From positions 1 through 41,423 of the forward strand of contig JANXTU010000101.1 of NCBI GenBank assembly GCA_025352235.1: a stretch of 41,423 nt of DNA, in the 5' to 3' direction. Below the pieces are notes generated by a model, which searched no databases, had not been told where the DNA came from, and saw only the letters and a program-made list of their open reading frames with translations. The translations under genes were made by a program, and so were the position numbers. Numbering within the stretch: the first letter of the stretch is position 1; every line of letters starts with the position of its first letter. The stretch comes from Fimbriiglobus sp. Its GTDB lineage: Bacteria; Planctomycetota; Planctomycetia; Gemmatales; Gemmataceae. Shown piece after piece: positions 25,663 to 34,534 of this stretch.

Positions 25663-27323
25663 TCACTTTCGACGAAGCGGTGCGGTTGCACCTCGCGGGC
25701 CGGTGGGACGAAGCGGAAGCGGCCTATCGGGCGATCCTGGCGGCGAACCCGGAGCGGGCGACGATCCACCAGAATCTGGCTCGCTTGTTGCTGGAGAACG
25801 GACGGTTCCCCGAAGCGATGGATGCGCTCGAAGCCGCGCTCGCACTGGAACCGAAATCGGTGGAACTGGCGCTGCTGAGCGGGCGCGTCTGGATCGAACT
25901 CGGGGACTTTTCCGAAGCGGCCGGCTGGTTCCAGCGCGTCCTGCGGCTGGAACCGGACAACGCCGACGCCCGCTGTCAACTCGGTGTCATCTCGCTGGAA
26001 ATCGGCGATCCGGAGAAGGCCGAGTGGCACTTTCGCGCCTTGCTGGAAGCGGAGTCGGAGCACGTCGGTGCCCGTCACGGGCTCGCCCGCGCGCTGCTCG
26101 ATCAAGGCGATGCGGCGGGGGCCGTGCGCGAGCACCGAGAGGCCATCCGTGTGCAACCGCAACTGCCGGCGTTGCACTCGTCGCTGGGGCAGACGCTGGC
26201 GAACTCGGGCGATCTCGACGGGGCGGCCGAAAGCTTCCGCGCCGCCTTGCGGTTGAATCCGAAATTCGTCCCCGCGCTCGGTGGCTTGGCCACGACCCTG
26301 CGCGGGAAGCTGCCGGACGGCGAACTCGAACCGATGGTGCGCTTGCTCGAGGCGGCGTGGATGCCACCGGAGAAACGGGCGACGCTGCATTTCGGGTTGG
26401 GCCAAGTGTACGACGGTCGGGGCGACTACCAGCGCGCCGCCGAGCACGCGGCGCTCGCCAACCGCGAGCAGGCCCGCGCCCACGGCGAGCGGGACCAAAC
26501 CTACGATCCGGCCGAGTACCGCAAATACATCGACAACCTCATCGGACAGTTCACGCCCGAATTCTTCGCCCGCACGCGCGGATTCGGCTCGGAGAGCCGC
26601 CGGCCGATCTTCATCGTCGGTATGCCGCGCTCAGGGACGACCCTCGTCGAACAAGTGCTCGCCAGCCACCCGGCCGTGTTCGGCGCCGGCGAACGCCGCT
26701 TCGTCAACCTCGGCTTCTCGGCGCTCCCCGCGGCGACCGATTCGGCGAAACCGCCGGCCCACTGTCTGCCGGTTGTCACCGCGGAGATCGTCCGGCGGAT
26801 CGCCAATTGGCACCTCGGCCAATTGGACAAAGCCGATGCGTACCGCCTCCGCATCGCGGACAAAATGCCCGACAACTTCGCCCTGCTCGGGTGGATCGCC
26901 ACGCTCTTTCCCGAGGCGACGATTCTGCACTGCACCCGGGACGTGCGCGATGTCGCGGTGTCGTGCTGGGTCACGAATTTCAGCCAGATCCGCTGGGCGA
27001 ACGACTTGGGGCACATCGCTCAACGCGTGAACGAATACCGGCGCATCATGGCCCACTACCGGGCGGTGCTGCCGGTGCCGGTGCTCGAGGTCCCGTACGA
27101 AGCGATGGTGTCCGACTTGGAAGGGACGACCCGACGGATGCTCGAGTTCGCCCGGTTGGATTGGGACGCGAACTGCTTGACGTTCCACGAGACCGAGCGC
27201 TTGGTGAAGACCGCGAGCGTGGCGCAAGTCCGTCAGCCGATCTACCTAAAAAGCGTTGCGCGTTGGAAGCGTTACCAGGAGGCACTGGCCCCATTTCTGG
27301 CGATGCTCACCGATCCGCCCTGA
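25659..27323 (+). CDS. TPR-repeat sulfotransferase
   Basis: The 554-residue protein has about seven TPR units in residues 1-270 (for example WDEAEAAYRAILAANPE, FPEAMDALEAALALEP) and a sulfotransferase domain in ~312-554. The PAPS 5'-phosphosulfate loop is FIVGMPRSGTTLVEQ (318-332), and the VRDVAVSCW segment near 428 gives the 3'-phosphate site. The C-terminal YLKSVARWKRYQEALAPFL fits the protein-tyrosine-sulfotransferase-like family common in planctomycetes and proteobacteria. It would transfer sulfate to protein or glycan. The start overlaps the nagA-like stop (ATGA), with AAGGA at 25647-25651, so the two genes are translationally coupled. Confidence 0.92.
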   Translation: MITFDEAVRLHLAGRWDEAEAAYRAILAANPERATIHQNLARLLLENGRFPEAMDALEAALALEPKSVELALLSGRVWIELGDFSEAAGWFQRVLRLEPDNADARCQLGVISLEIGDPEKAEWHFRALLEAESEHVGARHGLARALLDQGDAAGAVREHREAIRVQPQLPALHSSLGQTLANSGDLDGAAESFRAALRLNPKFVPALGGLATTLRGKLPDGELEPMVRLLEAAWMPPEKRATLHFGLGQVYDGRGDYQRAAEHAALANREQARAHGERDQTYDPAEYRKYIDNLIGQFTPEFFARTRGFGSESRRPIFIVGMPRSGTTLVEQVLASHPAVFGAGERRFVNLGFSALPAATDSAKPPAHCLPVVTAEIVRRIANWHLGQLDKADAYRLRIADKMPDNFALLGWIATLFPEATILHCTRDVRDVAVSCWVTNFSQIRWANDLGHIAQRVNEYRRIMAHYRAVLPVPVLEVPYEAMVSDLEGTTRRMLEFARLDWDANCLTFHETERLVKTASVAQVRQPIYLKSVARWKRYQEALAPFLAMLTDPP

Positions 27324-27328
27324 GCGGA

Positions 27329-27937
27329 CTATTTCTTCTCCGCCTTCCCGGCCGTGTACTTCTTCAGATTCAAGATGGTGCGCTGCCCACCCATGGCGTA
27401 CGTGAGTCGGACGATCCCGATCCCTTCGGCGAAGTGGAACTCCGTTTGCGTTTCGGTCCCCGCGATGGTGCCGCTGCCCGTGACCTTCACCGCTTTGTGC
27501 TTGCCGGCCGGGACTTCGATTTCTTCCAACCCGTCGAGCTTGAACAAGAAGTCGACTTTATGCGCCCCGACTCGGCACTTCGTCGCCCACTCGGTTTCTT
27601 TCTGGATGCCGAACTTCAGGATCAGGACCGCCGGCTCGATCTTGGTGCCGTTGATGTGCGTGCGGTAGACGCCTGTTTCGTCGACGCGGATCGCCTCCGT
27701 CGCAACCTCGGCCCCGTTGACTTCACTCGCGAGGACCCCCGTGCGTACGCCGGCTTTCTCTGTGTAGTCTTTCACTTTCACCGTGACCGCGATTTCGCCG
27801 GCGAGATATTCCCACTCGGTGCCGGGGAGGAGCGGATAGTAGTCCGGGAACTTTTGGAGGATCTCCTTGGGCACCGGCGCCGCCTGGGACGCCGGTGCGA
27901 GCAGGACAGAGACGAGGGCCAGCAGAACGAATCGCAT
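27329..27937 (-). CDS. Secreted protein of unknown function
   Basis: A 202-residue protein with a signal peptide (MRFVLLALVSVLLAPASQAA, then PVPKE). The mature part opens with FPDYYPLLPGTEWEYLAGE, then alternates short beta strands (TVKVKDYTEKAGV; FHFAEGIGIVRLTYAM) to a lysine-rich end. The pattern LPGTEWEY with a late EGIGIVR recalls small beta-barrel or lipocalin-like periplasmic proteins similar to DUF3108-type proteins, but no family can be named with certainty. It is convergent with the sulfotransferase gene with 5 bases between stops. Confidence 0.75.
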   Translation of the reverse strand: MRFVLLALVSVLLAPASQAAPVPKEILQKFPDYYPLLPGTEWEYLAGEIAVTVKVKDYTEKAGVRTGVLASEVNGAEVATEAIRVDETGVYRTHINGTKIEPAVLILKFGIQKETEWATKCRVGAHKVDFLFKLDGLEEIEVPAGKHKAVKVTGSGTIAGTETQTEFHFAEGIGIVRLTYAMGGQRTILNLKKYTAGKAEKK

Positions 27938-28035
27938 GGGGAAGCTCCGGCGAGGTGTAGGAGTCTACCAGCGGGGCGGCGCCGAGACAAACGCGAAGTC
28001 GGCGGAAATGCCGTCGGTCGTGTATATTGATTTGG

Positions 28036-28042
28036 AAAGGAG
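28036..28042 (+). promoter_or_regulatory. Strong ribosome binding site of the antitoxin gene
   Basis: AAAGGAG is followed by an 8-base spacer and ATG at 28051. It fixes the antitoxin start and excludes a non-ATG start at 28027. TATATT at 28023-28028 could be a -10 box, but no matching -35 was found and the box is close to the site. Confidence 0.6.
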
Positions 28043-28050
28043 TTGCGTAT

Positions 28051-28248
28051 ATGAGCGTTCGAGAAATTGAAGCCGCGGTCCGTCACCTACAACCATCCGA
28101 TCTGGATAGCTTCGCTCATTGGTTCGAAGAATATTTGGCGGATGCATGGGATCGGCGTATCGAAGGTGACATCGCTGCCGGCCGGCTGGACGACGCGGGC
28201 CGTGAAGCCGATGCGCAATTCGATGCGGGTCGGTGCACGACGTTATGA
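28051..28248 (+). CDS. Putative antitoxin of a type II toxin-antitoxin pair
   Basis: A 65-residue protein: MSVREIEAAVRHLQPSDLDS, then FAHWFEEYLADAWDRRIEGD, IAAGRLD and a final FDAGRCTTL. This acidic helical pattern (L-x-x-F-x-x-W-F-E-E-x-x-A-x-x-W-D-x-x-I-E-x-D-x-x-A-G-R-L) is that of small RelB/ParD-like antitoxins lying ahead of ParE/RelE-fold toxins. It would wrap the toxin and autoregulate the operon. The stop overlaps the toxin start in ATGA. Confidence 0.75.
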   Translation: MSVREIEAAVRHLQPSDLDSFAHWFEEYLADAWDRRIEGDIAAGRLDDAGREADAQFDAGRCTTL

Positions 28249-28502
28249 ACCACTTTGCCACCCCGGAATTTTGGTTTCACTATCGTCAACTACCAGAAGC
28301 CATCCGTGAGTTGGCCGATAAGAATTTCGCTCTGCTCCGCGGTGATTTTTCGCATCCTTCCTTGCGGCTCAAAAGAATCGGAGCGTATTGGTCGGTCCGA
28401 GTCGGTTTGCATTTCCGAGCATTGGCTCGCGCCCGTTCCGAAGGTGCGGTTTGGTTCTGGATCGGTCATCACAGCGAATACGATCGGATACTGCGAGCTT
28501 GA
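28245..28502 (+). CDS. Putative ParE/RelE-fold toxin
   Basis: An 85-residue protein starting at the ATG that overlaps the antitoxin stop. ATPEFWFHYRQLPEAIRELA, HPSLRLKRIGAYWSVRVG, FRALAR, and WFWIGHHSEYDRIL match the small RelE/ParE-like toxin fold, with the final H-x-E-Y-D-R-I typical of this branch. Such toxins cleave mRNA at the ribosome or block gyrase; which applies here cannot be read. The dozen bases of spacing and overlap mark a bicistronic module; it sits 21 bases before the E1-beta gene, so read-through into that gene is possible. Confidence 0.78.
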   Translation: MNHFATPEFWFHYRQLPEAIRELADKNFALLRGDFSHPSLRLKRIGAYWSVRVGLHFRALARARSEGAVWFWIGHHSEYDRILRA

Positions 28503-28523
28503 CTCGTCGATGGATCTGAAACC

Positions 28524-29582
28524 ATGGCCACCCTCGTCCAAGCGATCCGGCTCGCCCTGCACTACGGCGAGACCCACCTCGGCGTCACCGATGTTTTCGG
28601 CGAGGACGTCGGCCCTCCGCTTGGCGGCGTCTTCACCGCGACGCAGGGTCTCGCCACGGCGTGGAACACCCCCCTCGACGAGCGCGGTATCCTCGGCACC
28701 GCCATGGGACTCGCCTACGCCGGGGCCAAGCCAGTCGCCGAGATCCAATTCTGCGATTACGCTTTCAACAGCATCGACCTGCTGAAGGTCGCCGGCAACC
28801 AACGCTGGTGCAGCGCCGGCGGATTCGCCATGCCCATCGTCGTGATGACGCCCAACGGCGCCGGTATCCGCGGCAGCGTTTACCATAGCCACAGCTTCGA
28901 GAGCTGGGCCTCGCGCTTAGCCGGGTGGAAGATCGTCATGCCGTCGAATCCGCTCGACGCCTACGGGCTAATGCTCAGCGCGATCGCCGACCCGAACCCG
29001 GTGCTCGTACTCTTGCCCAAGGCGCTCATGCGTGTGAAGGGGGATAAACTCCTCCCCGGCGAACCGGCCGACGCGGACGAACTCGCCCGGCGGATCGACG
29101 CCCCGGTCAACGATCGCGCCAACTGGACCCCCGACTGGCCCGAGATGCGCGAGCACTTCATCCCCATCGGCGAGGCGAGTTTAGTGCGCGAGGGGACCGC
29201 GGCGACGGTGATCAGCTACGGCCGGCCGATGCCGATGTGCGTGAAGGCCGCGGACGAATTGCAACGCGACTACGGCTTGCAGTTCGACGTGATCGACCTG
29301 CGCAGCATCTTCCCGTACGACTGGGACATGCTGTCGCGCAGCATCGAAAAGACCGGCCGGGTCATGTTCGTGAACGAAGACACGGAGGTGACCAACTTCG
29401 GCGAGCACCTGCTGCGCCGCACCATCGAGGACCATTTCTACGACCTTCTGGTGCAGCCGAAGTTGCTGCAGGGCAAGCACCTCCCCGGCATCGGCATGAA
29501 CCAAGTTTACGAAGACAACAGCGTGCCGCAGTACGCCGAGATTCGCGACGCGATGCGCGCCCTGGCCACCGAAGCAGCGTGA
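28524..29582 (+). CDS. 2-oxoacid dehydrogenase E1 component, beta subunit
   Basis: The 352-residue protein has the transketolase pyrimidine-binding domain (DVFGEDVGPPLGGVFTATQG; GTAMGLAYAGAKPVAEIQF; YHSHSFESW) and the C-terminal transketolase domain (AATVISYGRPMPMC; DVIDLRSIFPYDWDML; GRVMFVNED). This is an E1-beta of the pyruvate or branched-chain (2-oxoisovalerate) dehydrogenase type, about the usual length. It needs an E1-alpha to work and none lies beside it in the window. It is convergent with the 29593-30168 gene behind sucB, so it is not part of the sucAB transcript. Confidence 0.9.
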   Translation: MATLVQAIRLALHYGETHLGVTDVFGEDVGPPLGGVFTATQGLATAWNTPLDERGILGTAMGLAYAGAKPVAEIQFCDYAFNSIDLLKVAGNQRWCSAGGFAMPIVVMTPNGAGIRGSVYHSHSFESWASRLAGWKIVMPSNPLDAYGLMLSAIADPNPVLVLLPKALMRVKGDKLLPGEPADADELARRIDAPVNDRANWTPDWPEMREHFIPIGEASLVREGTAATVISYGRPMPMCVKAADELQRDYGLQFDVIDLRSIFPYDWDMLSRSIEKTGRVMFVNEDTEVTNFGEHLLRRTIEDHFYDLLVQPKLLQGKHLPGIGMNQVYEDNSVPQYAEIRDAMRALATEAA

Positions 29583-29592
29583 TGGCCGAGCT

Positions 29593-30168
29593 TCACCCCA
29601 ACCCCAAGATCACCGGCAATCCGATGGCTGCGGCCAACTTCGCGCGGCCTTCGGCGGACCAGGCCGGTTCCCCGTCCGGCCAGAGTGGGCTGTCCGCTCC
29701 TGCGTAGTCGGCGGCCAGCAATTCTTCGGGGATGCGGCCGCTGGCGTGGGCGACGCGCAGCGCTTGCATCGCGGCGGCGGCAATCTTGGGGGCGGCGCTG
29801 AGCCGAGAGGCGTCGGTGGCGAACGCGGCAGCGGCGAAGGCGAGTTCGGCGTCCTCTGCGGCTTTGGAGTGGCCGAGCAGCCGGACGATTCCCGCGGCTG
29901 CGTTCGCCGCGCCGCGGGCCAATTCGGCGGCGAGATCGAGCGTGAATCGCGAGACCCGTTCCCCCAGCGTGTACGCTTCGACCACGCTCACCACGGCAGA
30001 GGTGGCGTGGAACCACTCGAGCGCCTCGGGTCCATACTCGGTCGTCCCCTCGGCGATCACCGGCGCGAGCCGGGCCGCTGCCCGCAACGCGAGGCGCACC
30101 GTGACGGCCTTCGGCCGCAGGGCCAATTCCGTTTCGATGACCTTCCAACTCGGCAGTGACTCGGCCAT
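29593..30168 (-). CDS. Alpha-helical protein of unknown function
   Basis: A 191-residue protein, alanine-rich and predicted all-helical, with no recognised motif, signal peptide or membrane helix. GGAAG seven bases upstream supports ATG 30168; an earlier ATG at 30189 overlaps the sucB stop in ATGA but has its GGAAG only one base away. Either way the gene is probably co-transcribed with sucA-sucB, which could tie it to 2-oxoglutarate dehydrogenase, though no role can be named. Codon pattern resembles its neighbours, so it looks real. Confidence 0.7.
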   Translation of the reverse strand: MAESLPSWKVIETELALRPKAVTVRLALRAAARLAPVIAEGTTEYGPEALEWFHATSAVVSVVEAYTLGERVSRFTLDLAAELARGAANAAAGIVRLLGHSKAAEDAELAFAAAAFATDASRLSAAPKIAAAAMQALRVAHASGRIPEELLAADYAGADSPLWPDGEPAWSAEGRAKLAAAIGLPVILGLG

Positions 30169-30185
30169 GGATTTACTTCCGGAAC

Positions 30186-31364
30186 TCATACTTCCAGCAG
30201 CATGCGCTCGGGGCTTTCGACGCAGTCTTTGATGCGGACCAAAAACTGCACGGCGTCTTTCCCGTCGATCAGGCGGTGGTCGTAGCTGAGGGCCAAGTAC
30301 ATCATCGGGCGGATGACGATGGCGTCGTTGACCACCATCGCGCGCTTCTGAATGTTGTGCATCCCGAGGATGGCCGTCTGGGGCGGGTTCAAAATCGGGG
30401 TGCTCAGCATCGAGCCGAAGATGCCGCCGTTGGTGATGGTGAAGGTGCCGCCTTCGAGGTCCTTCATGCCGATCTTGTTGTCCTTGGCGCGCTTGGCCAC
30501 GTCGGAGATGGCCTTCTCGATTTGGGCGAAGTGGAGCTTGTCCGCGTCGCGGATCACCGGCACGAATAGACCCTTCTCGGTGCTGACAGCGACGCCGATG
30601 TCGTAGAAGTTTTGCATGACGACATCGGCGCCGTCGATGCGGGCGTTGACCATCGGGAATGCTTTCAACGCTTCGATGGCGGCCTTCACGAACACCGACA
30701 TGAATCCGAGTTTGACGCCGTGCTTCTTCTCGAATCGCTCGTTGTATTTGGTGCGAAGCTCCATGATGGCCGACATGTCGACTTCGTTGAACGTCGTCAG
30801 TGTCGCGGTCGTGCTCTGGCTCTCCAGCAACCGCTCGGCGGTACGTTTGCGGATGTTGGACATCGGCTGGCGGACTTCGCGATTCGGATTCGCGACGGCG
30901 ACCGGAGCTTGCGGTCGGGCCGGGAGGAGCAACGGCGCTTCGACAGGCTTGGCTTGGAACGTCAGTACGTCGTCTTTGGTGATGCGGCCGCCGGGGCCGG
31001 TCGGTGCGATCTTCGACGCATCGAGATCGCCGTCGCGGATCATCGCCGAGGCTGCGGGGGATTGGACGGCTTCCGCTTTCTGAGTGACTGGTGGCGCCGG
31101 CTTCGGCGGCGGTTCGACACTCGGCTTGCCGGCCGGGTCGATGCTGCCGACGGTCGAACCGACGGGCACCGTTTCCCCGGCGGGCTTCGCGATGGTCAGC
31201 ACACCGGCGGCCGGCGCGGGGACTTCCACCGTGAGTTTGTCGGTTTCGAGTTCAAAAAGGATTTGATCCGCCTTGACGCTCGCCCCGCTGGCCACGAGCC
31301 ACTTGGCGATGCGGCCTTCGGTCACGGCATCGCCGGCTGCTGGAACGGTCACCGCTACGGCCAT
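30186..31364 (-). CDS. sucB: Dihydrolipoyllysine succinyltransferase, E2 of 2-oxoglutarate dehydrogenase
   Basis: The ATG at 31364 has GAGGAG 8 bases upstream; frames beginning earlier run through the sucA end. The 392-residue E2 has a lipoyl domain (residues 1-77, lipoylated Lys43 in [14 protein letters not shown]), a proline-rich linker, a peripheral-subunit-binding segment ([20 protein letters not shown]), and a catalytic acyltransferase domain ending in [16 protein letters not shown] (His363, Asp367). It transfers the succinyl group from lipoate to CoA. It follows sucA after 17 bases. Confidence 0.96.
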   Translation of the reverse strand: MAVAVTVPAAGDAVTEGRIAKWLVASGASVKADQILFELETDKLTVEVPAPAAGVLTIAKPAGETVPVGSTVGSIDPAGKPSVEPPPKPAPPVTQKAEAVQSPAASAMIRDGDLDASKIAPTGPGGRITKDDVLTFQAKPVEAPLLLPARPQAPVAVANPNREVRQPMSNIRKRTAERLLESQSTTATLTTFNEVDMSAIMELRTKYNERFEKKHGVKLGFMSVFVKAAIEALKAFPMVNARIDGADVVMQNFYDIGVAVSTEKGLFVPVIRDADKLHFAQIEKAISDVAKRAKDNKIGMKDLEGGTFTITNGGIFGSMLSTPILNPPQTAILGMHNIQKRAMVVNDAIVIRPMMYLALSYDHRLIDGKDAVQFLVRIKDCVESPERMLLEV

Positions 31365-31381
31365 GGTCGAAACTCCTCGGT

Positions 31382-34324
31382 TCAAACGAATTCGGCGTCG
31401 GTGCCTTGCGCACGGCTCAGGTACGCGCGCTGGATCAAGTCGCACTGCTCGAACTTGTGCAATTTCTCGGAGCCGACGGCCGGGCTGGCGCTCGGATCGC
31501 GGCCGACGTAGCGCACATTCAAGCCGAGTTCGCGGAGTCGCGGTTCGACGAAGAACCACGCCCCGTTGTTGTGCGATTCTTCTTGCACCCAGACGAACTG
31601 CTCCGCCTTCGGGTAGCGGGCGAGCACCGCCTTCAGTTGCTCCGCCGGCCACGGGTAGAGTTGTTCGATCCGGACGATGGCGACGTGGTCGAGGTTCCCG
31701 AGCGGCATCTTTTCGACTTGCTTGCCCATCGGTTTCTCGGCATGGCCATCGACGCGGGCTTTGTTCAAATCGTGGTAGACCTTCCCGGTGCAGAGGATCA
31801 CGCGGGTGATCGTTTCCTTGGCCTCATCGGCCAGCACTTCGTGGAAGCGTCCCGAGATCAGATCTTCGACCGGCGACGTACTGGAGCGAGCGTTGGCCTT
31901 CGGCGTCATCAGGATCAACGGTTTGCGGAAGTTCCGTTTCACTTGACGGCGCAGGGCGTGGAAATATTGGGCCGGCGACGTGAAGTGCCCGACTTGGATA
32001 TTGTCTTCGGCGCACAGTTGCAAGTAACGCTCGATGCGGGCCGAGGAGTGCTCCGGACCTTGGCCTTCGTAGCCGTGGGGTAGGAGCATCACGAGTCCGC
32101 TGCCGCGGTTCCACTTCGATTCGCCCGAGGCGACGAACTGATCGATGATGACCTGGGCACCGTTGGCGAAGTCGCCGAATTGGGCTTCCCAAAGGACGAG
32201 GGTTTGCGGGTCGTCGAGGGTGTAGCCGTATTCAAAGCCGAGCACGGCGGCTTCGCTGAGGAAGCTGTTGAAGACATCGAATGGCGCGGTCGGGAACGGG
32301 AAGTTCGCCAGCGGGCAGAAGGGTTTGCCGTCGTTGGCATCGTAGTAATAGGCGTGGCGGAAACTGAACGTCGCCCGCCGGCTGTCCTGCCCGCTGAGGC
32401 GGACGGGGTGATCGTCCATCACGAGCGATCCATAGGCCATCGCTTCGGCCGTGCCCCAGTCGACTTTGCCGCGGGCTTTGATTTCGTCGCGCCGTTTGTA
32501 GGGGCTATCGCCGCTGGGATAGCGGTGTTCCTTCTTGGCCTCGTCCCAGATTTTATCTTGCAAGTTTTTGTGCAGGGCGAAGCCGGCGGGCAGGTTCACC
32601 AACTGATCGGCGATGGTATCGAGGACCCCCCCCGCGACGCCGGTCTCGCAGGGGGCGTGCGAATATTCGTGGGTCATCCCCTTCCACCGGCCGCCCAACG
32701 AAGGCATGAACTGGATCAGGTGGTGGGTTTGCTCGTCGGCTTTCTCGACCTCTTTGGCCTTCTTGAGGGCCGCTTCCAATTCGCCGTCGGACTTCCGGTA
32801 CTCCTCGGCCGCATCCGCGACCGCGGCGCCTTTGAACAGGTGGTCGACCTGCGTCAATTCGTCGTCGGATGTCAAGCCGTCCGCGATGAGCTGGCGGGCA
32901 TAAATCGGCACGATCGTCTGCTGGTCGCGGTACTTCTCTTGGATCTTGCGGTGTTCGACCGGTTGCGTCATCGAAGCGTCGTCGTTCTCGTTGTGGCCCA
33001 TCTTGCGGTAGCAAATCAAGTCGATGACGACGTCGCTCTTGAAGGCTTGGCGGTATTGGATGGCCAGTTCGGCCACGGCGATGCAGGCGTCCGGGTCCTC
33101 GGCGTTCACGTGGAAGATCGGCGCTTGGATGAACTTGGCGATATCGGTGCAGTACTCGGTGCTGCGGGCGTCGCGGGCCTGCGTGGTGAAGCCGATCTGG
33201 TTGTTGACGACGATATGCACGGTGCCGCCGATGCGGTAGCCGTGGAGGTTGGCCATGCCCAGCGTCTCGGGGACGAGACCTTGGCCGGCAAAGGCGGCGT
33301 CGCCGTGGAGGACCAACGGCACGCCGCGGGCCCGTTCCTCGTCTTTGTGGACGCGCTGTTTGGCGCGGACGCGCCCGGCCACAACGGGATTGACCGCCTC
33401 AAGGTGCGACGGGTTCGGCGTGAGCGTGAGGTGGACCGGATGGCCGTCTTCGGTCGTGATGTTGGACGAGTATCCCATGTGGTACTTCACGTCGCCGTCG
33501 GTCTCGACCGCGTCCGGGTGGTACGGGTCGAGGAACTCGATAAACAATTCTTCGAACGGCTTCTTCAAAATGTTCGTGAGCACGTTCAACCGGCCGCGGT
33601 GGGGCATGCCGATGACGAACTCGAGCACGCCGAGTTTCGCCCCGGTCTGGATGATGGCGTCCATCATCGGGATCAGCGTTTCGCCCCCTTCGAGGCCGAA
33701 GCGTTTCTTCCCGAGGAACTTCACCTGCAGGAAGTTCTCGAACTGTTCGGCCCGCCTGAGCAAATAGAGGGTGCGCAGGCGTTTTGCCGGCGTCAGATGC
33801 GGCTGGTTGTGGTTCGGTTCGATCCGCTCCGCGAGCCACTTCCGCGCCGCGAAATCTTGGACGTGCATGTACTCGACGCCGATCGAGCCGCAGTACGTTT
33901 GCTTCAAAGCTTCGATGAGCGCGCCGAGGGTTTCGGCCCCGGCGATGCTGAAGAACATCGACGCGTCGACTTGCTTGGCGATATCCTCGCGGCTGAGGGC
34001 GAAGCGGTCGTGGTCGAGTTCCCAGGGCGTCGCCGGCGGTTCGGCATTCAACGGATTGGTATGGGCGATGAGGTGCCCGGACATCCGATAGGCGTTGATC
34101 AACCGCACGGCCGCCGTCTGCAAACGAGCCTCGACCGGCAGGTTCGTGAGTGGAGCGGGGCGGTGTCCGTTGCTGCTGAAGCCCCCCGCTTGGCCGTAGT
34201 AGTCCGCCCCCGTGAAGAGATAGTGCAGGCTCTCATCGACGGCGCGGTGATCGCCGCGCCACACCCGATATTGGTCTTCGAGGAATTCCCGGTTGAACGG
34301 GTCGGACAGATTCGGGCCTGGCAT
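31382..34324 (-). CDS. sucA: 2-oxoglutarate dehydrogenase E1 component
   Basis: The 980-residue protein starts [20 protein letters not shown], close to known SucA N-termini (W-E-x-Y binding region). Thiamine-diphosphate and catalytic blocks are visible: [12 protein letters not shown] (~240-251), [50 protein letters not shown]-like region, [16 protein letters not shown] and the C-terminal [13 protein letters not shown]. It decarboxylates 2-oxoglutarate and passes succinyl to the E2 lipoate. Length is in the family range (about 900-1000). It heads the operon sucA-sucB-unknown gene. Confidence 0.97.
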   Translation of the reverse strand: MPGPNLSDPFNREFLEDQYRVWRGDHRAVDESLHYLFTGADYYGQAGGFSSNGHRPAPLTNLPVEARLQTAAVRLINAYRMSGHLIAHTNPLNAEPPATPWELDHDRFALSREDIAKQVDASMFFSIAGAETLGALIEALKQTYCGSIGVEYMHVQDFAARKWLAERIEPNHNQPHLTPAKRLRTLYLLRRAEQFENFLQVKFLGKKRFGLEGGETLIPMMDAIIQTGAKLGVLEFVIGMPHRGRLNVLTNILKKPFEELFIEFLDPYHPDAVETDGDVKYHMGYSSNITTEDGHPVHLTLTPNPSHLEAVNPVVAGRVRAKQRVHKDEERARGVPLVLHGDAAFAGQGLVPETLGMANLHGYRIGGTVHIVVNNQIGFTTQARDARSTEYCTDIAKFIQAPIFHVNAEDPDACIAVAELAIQYRQAFKSDVVIDLICYRKMGHNENDDASMTQPVEHRKIQEKYRDQQTIVPIYARQLIADGLTSDDELTQVDHLFKGAAVADAAEEYRKSDGELEAALKKAKEVEKADEQTHHLIQFMPSLGGRWKGMTHEYSHAPCETGVAGGVLDTIADQLVNLPAGFALHKNLQDKIWDEAKKEHRYPSGDSPYKRRDEIKARGKVDWGTAEAMAYGSLVMDDHPVRLSGQDSRRATFSFRHAYYYDANDGKPFCPLANFPFPTAPFDVFNSFLSEAAVLGFEYGYTLDDPQTLVLWEAQFGDFANGAQVIIDQFVASGESKWNRGSGLVMLLPHGYEGQGPEHSSARIERYLQLCAEDNIQVGHFTSPAQYFHALRRQVKRNFRKPLILMTPKANARSSTSPVEDLISGRFHEVLADEAKETITRVILCTGKVYHDLNKARVDGHAEKPMGKQVEKMPLGNLDHVAIVRIEQLYPWPAEQLKAVLARYPKAEQFVWVQEESHNNGAWFFVEPRLRELGLNVRYVGRDPSASPAVGSEKLHKFEQCDLIQRAYLSRAQGTDAEFV

Positions 34325-34534
34325 GTCGGCGGAACTCCACGCGAAGCGAAAACCGGCACGGGGCGATCGATAGCTACCGTTATAATTATTCTAGGAGAGA
34401 ATCGCCCGCGGACAGTGACGCAATGAGTCTTGTTCGACCGGAACCCACAGGCCGACCGGTGACTCTCCGTTTGCAGTCCTCGATTCCGGACTAAAATAGA
34501 AACGTCGAACTCGCCGACCTTCCCGAGTGCCGCC
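34325..34534. other. Divergent intergenic region between sucA and cytochrome c gene
   Basis: The 210 bases hold an AT-rich patch with a TATAAT on the plus strand at 34381-34386, but no -35 fits at 17 bases. A weak pair for the cytochrome gene is TTGCAG (34471-34476) and TAAAAT (34492-34497) with a short 15-base spacer. For sucA on the minus strand, TAGAAT- and TATAAC-like boxes lie in the same patch. No coding sequence is seen. Confidence 0.35.

Noticed and set aside
25643-28030. Plus-strand reading frame of 795 codons
   Set aside because: It shadows the TPR-sulfotransferase gene in another frame and then runs against the secreted protein gene; arginine-rich and motif-free.
34381-34386. Perfect TATAAT as promoter of the cytochrome gene
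   Set aside because: No -35 box lies at a fitting distance and it is about 150 bases from the start; kept only as part of the divergent control region.
32180-34426. Plus-strand reading frame of 748 codons
   Set aside because: It lies wholly opposite sucA and its translation is a run of valine, glycine and arginine with no motif; typical mirror frame of a GC-rich gene.
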